Assembly (NCBI GenBank): GCA_023935145.1
Contig: CM043697.1
Span: 44,474,501-44,538,500, forward strand
DNA length: 64,000 nt
Origin: Bretschneidera sinensis
Lineage: Eukaryota > Streptophyta > Magnoliopsida > Brassicales > Akaniaceae
Reading direction: 5' to 3'
Shown here: positions 58,568 through 64,000 of the stretch, piece by piece
Numbering within the stretch: the stretch's first letter is position 1
How the letters are laid out: every line of letters starts with the position of its first letter
Translations under genes and position numbers: made by a program
The notes under the pieces: model-generated
The model's database searches: none
What the model was told of the DNA's origin: nothing
What the model saw: the letters and a program-made list of their open reading frames with translations, nothing else

Positions 58568-59620
58568 TGTTGAGAATTCTATCCTAATAGGATTCCTAAT
58601 GTGTGTCCTAGTAAACTTAGATCATATTTATCACCGTATTTATCTTATCTTATCTTATCGTTGTGTTCTATTCCTATTAGACTTAGTATTCATAAGTCCA
58701 TATATTGAGTCAATTATATTCTTTTCATTCAATTAATAAGACATAGAATTTCTTTTCAATTCTTATTTTCAACATGGTATCAAAGCTTAAGGTTTGGGAT
58801 CCTAAAGGTGATCTGAGATAAACACCACTATACGTAAAAAAACTATGGATCAGTTTACGGGTACGGTTCACAACACGGTTAGCGAGTACTGTTCACAGCA
58901 CTATTCATTAGTACTATTCTCAGTACTAGTTTCGGGTACTGGTCACATGTGGCAAAAGGTTTGATAAATAGATTTGTACGAAAAAAGAGAGAAAAAAATA
59001 GTAAAAAAAAGAAGGCAGTTAAAAAAAGTTTTTTTTTTTAAAAAAAATTACAAAAAAATTATTCGTTGAGTTCAAGAAGAAGTTGAAAAAGATGAAGAAG
59101 AGTTCAAGAAATAAGTTGAAAAAAAAGAAGAAGAGTTCAAGAAGAAGGAGAAGAGTTCAATAAGAAGAAGAAGAGTTCCTCACCCCGATGTTGATTTTAT
59201 TGACCCATATATGTTGATGTTGTTAACCAGATCCAACCTATGCTGATGTTGTTTACAAAAAGTCAAAGTTTTGTTGATCCGGTGTTCTCGGATCTTGTCA
59301 CGTTAGGTGTACCGATGTGATGACCTAACTATTTGTCGTGGGTGTGGAGCCCCAATGTAATTTATGGGCTTGAGTTTATTTGTTTCAGATTGGATGAGTT
59401 TTGTTGTTGGTATGGGTTTCTTTGTAATCCTATCCTAATAGTATTCCTAAAGTGTGTCCTAGTAGGCTTAGATCATATTTATCATCATATTTATTTTATC
59501 TTATCGTTGTGTCCTAGTCCTATTAGACTTAGTATTCGTAAATCTATATATTGAGTCAATTGTATTCTTTTCATTCAATTAATAAGACATATAATTTCTT
59601 TTCAAATCTTATTTTCAACA
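58568..59620 (+). mobile_element. Short LTR-pair element (TRIM/LARD-like)
   Basis: Two direct repeats, about 58,568-58,774 and about 59,419-59,620, share long blocks ('tcctaatag.attcctaa', 'gcttagatcatatttatca', 'cctattagacttagtattc', 'ttcattcaattaataagacata') and both end TTTTCAACA. The left copy is followed at once by TGGTATCAAAGC (58,775), a one-base variant of the initiator-tRNA-Met primer site. The roughly 645-bp interior has a GAAGAAGAGTTCAAG-type minisatellite (59,070-59,180) and no protein domain. Total 1,053 bp. The flanks CTTTG and CGTTG differ by one base and may be an eroded target duplication. Confidence 0.8.
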
Positions 59621-60420
59621 CGTTGAATAGGTGGTGGCAGTGCAAAACAGGGGAGTTTTTGCAACTAGGTTTTTGGCCAAAGAGAGAGACTGATGCGAGG
59701 CGGAGAACAAAAAGCGAAGTTTGATTAATTCATTAACTATGAGGTACATGTCAATCTCGCAATTGTGAAACTAGTGATACTAGGTTTTATAAAGTGGACA
59801 ACAATTTCAAAAACCAGCATAACTTGTTCAAAACAGTAAAATACCGGACATCGATGTGGGGTTCGGTAATTCTTTGAAGCATAATTACAGTATAAGTATA
59901 GATGTACTAATCCTCACGGAATATTTCACAGATCAGTTTCTCTGTATACCTCTAACAGCATAATCTTTCCATTTATAACCTTAAACTGCTAGTTCTCAAA
60001 TTGAAATAACAAAGAGAGTGGGTTAGTGTGTTTATCAACATCAATTTTACCTACTGAAGAGTATCCACACAGCAAGATTCACCTGAACAAGCCACAAAAT
60101 GCATATGAATATACAAACAATCAATACATCCATAGACATATATATGTAAAAACCACACATATACACATTTATATGTATAGATAGATAGGAACCTGATGCA
60201 GTAGCGAGGATAATAGTATTTGAAGGGCAAGGAGGGGAGAAGAGAAGCAGGGAAGATAAACAACAAAGTTTGATGCCTTGAAAGCCATCTTTTAGGCAAG
60301 ACAACGTTCAATTCGAGTTTCAGAAACCCTCAAGAGTCAGCCGCTAAAAAGAACATGATTTCTTAATCTTTGGGTACAAGCATGAATACTCGTAAATATG
60401 GTCCTCACTTATCACTTATC
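59621..60420. other. Intergenic region
   Basis: No gene I can support. On the minus strand, 60,283-60,185 could encode a short hydrophobic start (MAFKASNFVVYLPCF) followed by a GTTCC donor-like site. There is no downstream exon to back it. Confidence 0.3.
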
Positions 60421-60422
60421 TT

Positions 60423-62059
60423 CATAGTTATCAATACTGGACCCGGCATCAAACGGACCGAGGCACCGGGTTATTGGTTCATTGGTTCAACTAGTGGATC
60501 CATGATAGAACCGCCAGTTCATAAAATAATTTAAAAATATATAATAATTAGAACAATATTAATAATATTATATAAGTACCTCTAAAAATATAAGACCTAT
60601 AAAATCATACTGAATACTAACTCGAGCTTAATAAAAATAGCTGCAAATCAAGTCTTAAACATGATTAATAATTGTACTAGTTCACAAGTGTCACAAATTC
60701 TAATGATTAACATGAAATCAGTACTCAAGATGTTCAAAACTTTAAATTCCATCAAAACAAGAAGTTTTCCTAGCAATTTAAATTTCATCCAAACTTTAAA
60801 CATAACAGTCATTCAATCCATGGTACAGCCTAAAGATTCAAATGTTAATTAATAGTTCTACTCCCTTAGTTACAATGAAACATAGAAAGTTCTAAAAAGT
60901 CCTCACATAGATCCATAAGTGCCTTAGAGAATGAAGTAATTTTCTCAAATATGCTAAGCTAATCCAAAAAGTTTTAGAATGATCAAAGCCTTATGTATTG
61001 ACCTGTAGGTATATTTCATGATTTTAACTATTAGGTTATCTTGCAACCATATCACTTCACCAAAGTGTTTCATCACACTACCTTGTGCTTATCTTTTGCT
61101 ATCTCCTTCAGTTCATCTTCAGAAGTCATACCTTCAATTCCAAATACTAAGCTTAACATTATAGCAATCCAAAGCTATATAAGAAATGTATAGCAAATCA
61201 AAGTTTCAAAATGAGTCTTCGTGGTGACAGGAAAATCAACATGATATTAGTATATTACCCACCATGAGACAAGCCAATATGCTACTGGTATATCACAATA
61301 GGGTTGCAGTATTTTTATGTTCATGAGAGAGAAGTTACAGAGGTTACATTTTTAGGAACACACTCATAAGCCATAAGTTAATGTTTTTAATTTTTCAATA
61401 AGTAATTCTCTTCCCAAATATAATCCACAACATATCCTGAAATCAAATGCTGAAGAGCCTGCAATTAACATAACATTCCAGATTTGCTTATCGCTTACAT
61501 GCACCAGACTACTCACTAAGTCACTATGTTGTGATACATTGTAGAGCCCTTAAATCCAATCAGCAATCAAAGAACATCGACTTCTTTTTTGGTATTCTGG
61601 ATTTAATTCTACCTCTAGGTCTGAACCAAAAACAAAATTCACTAACCTTTGACGATTTACCCTGTTGTGAGAAAATCTGGGTGGACGGTGGCCGGCGTCG
61701 GTGGATTAAAGCTTTTACGGTGGCCAGCGTATTACAGCAGCGACTCAGGGAAAATAAGCGACGGTGAGAGAAGCAAGAATCGTTTAATCGTGTCTTGGGC
61801 CAAAATTATTCTCGCAAAATGTCGTCAATAGCCTTCAGTTGTTGGAGGTAAATATGAAACAATTTGGGCAAAACTAGAATTTCATAAACAACTGCAAAAA
61901 AACCGGCAAGTTCAATTAGTTCAGCAAGTTCAATTAGTTCACACACCAATTCAAGAAGTTTAGAAGGAATCGACCGTTAATTGGTCCAATTGCTTCTTGG
62001 ATTTTTTGTAAAAACGAAATTGGTCTGGTTTTCAGTTCTCGGTGATTATAATAACTATG
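60423..62059. mobile_element. Putative non-autonomous TIR element (CATAGTTAT ends)
   Basis: The left end CATAGTTAT (60,423-60,431) is an exact inverted match to ATAACTATG (62,051-62,059). Sub-terminal parts are rich in complementary 'ggaccgaggcaccgggttattggttcattggttc' and 'gaccgttaattggtccaattg...ggtctggttttcag' words. The 8-mers flanking it, CTTATCTT and CTTATTTA, match at 6 of 8 positions. The interior (60,640-61,900) has no recognised domain. Confidence 0.4.
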
Positions 62060-62327
62060 CTTATTTATTTTGAAATTTTTTATTAGTTAGAATATATTGT
62101 AGTCCATGAAATTTACATGAAAGTTCATTTCTTTCATAAATGCACTCTTGACCCGTATTTGATTTTAAAAATGACAAAACACTACTTTAATTGCACTAAC
62201 AATTTTATCTAAGTGTTTAAGCGGCAAAAACATTCAGCATAAAAATAAAGATGCAAGAACTCAACTCAATTCAGACATCAAGAGAAAATAGAAGATCTAG
62301 AATAGGCATTAAGGTAATGAAAACAAT

Positions 62328-63305
62328 TGTAAATCTCTCATGTTCAAATACTTAGCTTGATATATGGCTCATTTTACAAAAGACTTTGACAAAACTATTC
62401 ATACAAATGTTTTTAAGCCAAAAATAGTTTTGAAACATGAAAAACTGGGTTGAAGGACAACCCAGTCAACTGGCTCAATATACCAGTCGATTGGGATATG
62501 GAACAGAATGTTCCCAGTCGACTGGTGTCAAGGACCCAATCGACTAGTACTCTCCCATAGCCTAAAAAATGAAGTTTCTCGCTTGACTCAATCGACTGGT
62601 ACAAGGACCCAGTCGACCGATAATTCGAAAATATGATCGTTTGAGACGCGAGACTTGAACATTTAGTGTACCAAACCTACCAAGTCAGTGTCAAACGGCC
62701 ATATTGATTCAAGGCTATATAAACCCACTTCAATGAGCATTTAAAACAACAAGAGAACACATTCAATTCATAAGATTGCTCATTAATTCTCAAAAGCTTT
62801 GAAAAATTTATTGTTGAGCCATTCTTCAAGCTTATTCTTAAAAGAGAGATATTGTTCATTTGTAAAAACACTTATTGCTATCTCTGTACTTATTTCTTTA
62901 CAATAAACTTAATTTATTGTAAAAGGAAAGAGTTGTAATAACTCTTAGAGTGTTTAGGATTAAACACTCTTTTGTAACTTCCGTGAGGAAGGAATTAGCT
63001 TCTGTGAGAAAGAGATTGGTTGTAAGGTTTGTGCAACACCCGTGAAGTTGCATGACAAAAGTTTTAGTGAATTGCTTCAAGGAGATTCCTTGAAGAGAGT
63101 GGACGTAGGGTTGGAAGGATTCTGATATTGCTGAACCACTATAAACGGAGTTTGCACTTTCTCTTCCTTAAACTCTTTTACTTTCAAGCACTTTACTTGT
63201 TTGTATGCTTTGTGTATTTAACTGTTTTAGAAACTTGCAAAATAATTAGCAAAAGTTTTTAAAAACCGAATTCACCCCTCTCTTGGGTTTGAACTTCGGT
63301 TTACA
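62328..63305 (+). mobile_element. 5' LTR of a Ty1/copia retrotransposon
   Basis: It begins TGTAAATCTCTC and ends GGTTTACA, with TGTAAA/TTTACA inverted ends, and is 978 bp long. The primer site follows. A TATA box (TATATAAA, 62,716-62,723) suggests the U3/R boundary. The U3 part holds a cluster of partly palindromic CAGTCGACTGG motifs (62,460-62,640). The 3' copy lies beyond the window. Confidence 0.85.
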
Positions 63306-63307
63306 GT

Positions 63308-63319
63308 TGGTATCAGAGC
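63308..63319 (+). other. Primer-binding site for initiator tRNA-Met
   Basis: TGGTATCAGAGC starts 2 nt after the LTR end. It is the complement of the 3' end of plant initiator tRNA-Met and is typical of Ty1/copia elements. Confidence 0.9.
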
Positions 63320-63360
63320 TTCGTACTCAATTTCATGCTTAAAATCCTTGAGTTGATCCG

Positions 63361-64000
63361 ATGACATCTAATAGCTATACCGAAGGGCATTCCTATACTA
63401 GGCCTCCCTTGTTCAATAACTCCAACTATAACTATTAGAAAAAATAGAATGAAAATCTTTGTCGAATGACAAGATTACAATTTATGGAGGGTCATTGAAG
63501 AGGGACCTAGAATTCCTACAAAGAAAATAATCATTGAAGAAATCAATCATACAATGCATAAACTTAAAACAAAGTTTAATGAAAGATGATTGTAGAATGA
63601 TGTCTCTCAATAGTAGAGTAACTAGCATATTACATTGTGCTCTAGATATTACTGAATACAATAAAATTTCTGCATGTATTTCAGCTAAATAAATTTGAGA
63701 CAAATTACAAGTTACATATGAAGGAACTAACGAAGTTAAAAAATCAAAAATCTATATGCTATTGTTCAAGTATGAATCTTTCAAAATGTCTCCAAATGAA
63801 ACTATTTTTCAAATGCACTCACGTTTTACTACCATTGTTAACGGTCTAAAGCTTTTTGATAGTCACATTGAGGAATTCGAACTAAAAAGGAAGATCTTAA
63901 GGTCTTTGCCATCCACTTGGAAAGCAAAGAAGATGGCCATCACGGAGGCCAAGGATCTCGACAAACTTGATGTTGAAACACTTCTTGGATCATTATTGAC
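63361..64000 (+). pseudogene. Ty1/copia gag (UBN2 family), decayed, continues past window
   Basis: Reading from ATG at 63,361 gives MTSNSYTEGHSYTRPPLFNN, then NYNY where the conserved WKNRMK should follow. The Trp codon is TAG and an extra A shifts the frame at 63,438-63,445. Further in-frame stops replace expected residues near 63,477 and 63,587. Later segments are clear UBN2 gag: LDITEYNKISACISAK, DKLQVTYEGTNEVKKSKI, RFTTIVNGLKLFDSHIEEFE and KRKILRSLPSTWKAKKMAI. Several stops look like C-to-T or G-to-A changes, as in methylated silent elements. Protease and pol would lie downstream. Confidence 0.88.

Noticed and set aside
1..64000. CRISPR array, operons, rRNA, or integrated pararetrovirus
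   Set aside because: The tandem repeats seen are contiguous and diverged, without regular unique spacers. Genes have introns. No rRNA cores or caulimovirid RT/movement motifs were noticed.
1..64000. Canonical tRNA genes
   Set aside because: Several A/B-box-like pairs were noticed (3,070; 4,555; 16,700; 52,122) but none could be folded by eye into a complete cloverleaf. They are treated as SINE-like relics. tRNAscan-SE would decide.

Overview
This is nuclear DNA from a flowering plant, almost certainly a eudicot. Spliceosomal GT-AG introns, very AT-rich spacers, a GID1 gibberellin receptor, PPR and mTERF relics and many nested plant-type transposable elements all point that way. Nothing prokaryotic, organellar or viral-episomal was seen. 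Gene density is low: three protein genes look intact in 64 kb, two more are pseudogenes, and most of the rest is repeat-derived.

Layout. 1-9,190: repeat-rich spacer with LINE RNase H fragments and MITE/SINE-like relics. 9,195-10,190: a 113-bp tandem duplication, then a GC-richer island with three CACGTG boxes. 11,750-13,480 (+): a two-exon GID1B-type gibberellin receptor of 344 aa. 14,000-18,730: repeats, including a 175-bp tandem array and a 200-nt polypurine tract. 18,730-22,456 (-): a PPR pseudogene whose intron holds an antisense, degenerate L1-type LINE. 24,100-32,946: a degenerate Ty3/gypsy element (gag, protease, an antisense ORF, a 50-bp tandem array and a 3' LTR, but no RT or integrase seen), itself split by a 2,004-bp solo LTR with a perfect 5-bp target duplication. 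About 33,400-33,819: a Helitron-like 3' end. 35,616-41,735 (+): an intact nine-coding-exon LEC14B/DCAF11-type WD40 gene of 489 aa; its intron 3 carries a complete 705-bp TRIM retrotransposon. 48,466-49,674 (-): an intact single-exon secreted LRR protein of 402 aa. 51,310-52,480: a dispersed repeat with a hAT-like element nested in it. 54,800-56,850: plant-mobile-domain relic and a tandem array. 57,500-58,560 (-): an mTERF pseudogene next to a 1.05-kb LTR-pair element. 62,328-64,000 (+): the 5' LTR, primer-binding site and decayed gag of a Ty1/copia element that runs off the window.

Functionally the three intact genes are independent: a soluble hormone receptor (GID1), a putative CUL4-DDB1 substrate receptor (LEC14B-like) and an extracellular LRR protein. 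They are not an operon or pathway cluster. From memory, the LEC14B-like and LRR genes correspond to the Arabidopsis neighbours At4g03020 and At4g03010, so that pair may be conserved microsynteny. I found no clearly new biological system. The most distinctive content is the set of precisely datable nested insertions: the TRIM in a live gene's intron, the solo LTR inside a gypsy gag, the hAT-like element inside another repeat and the LINE inside a PPR intron.
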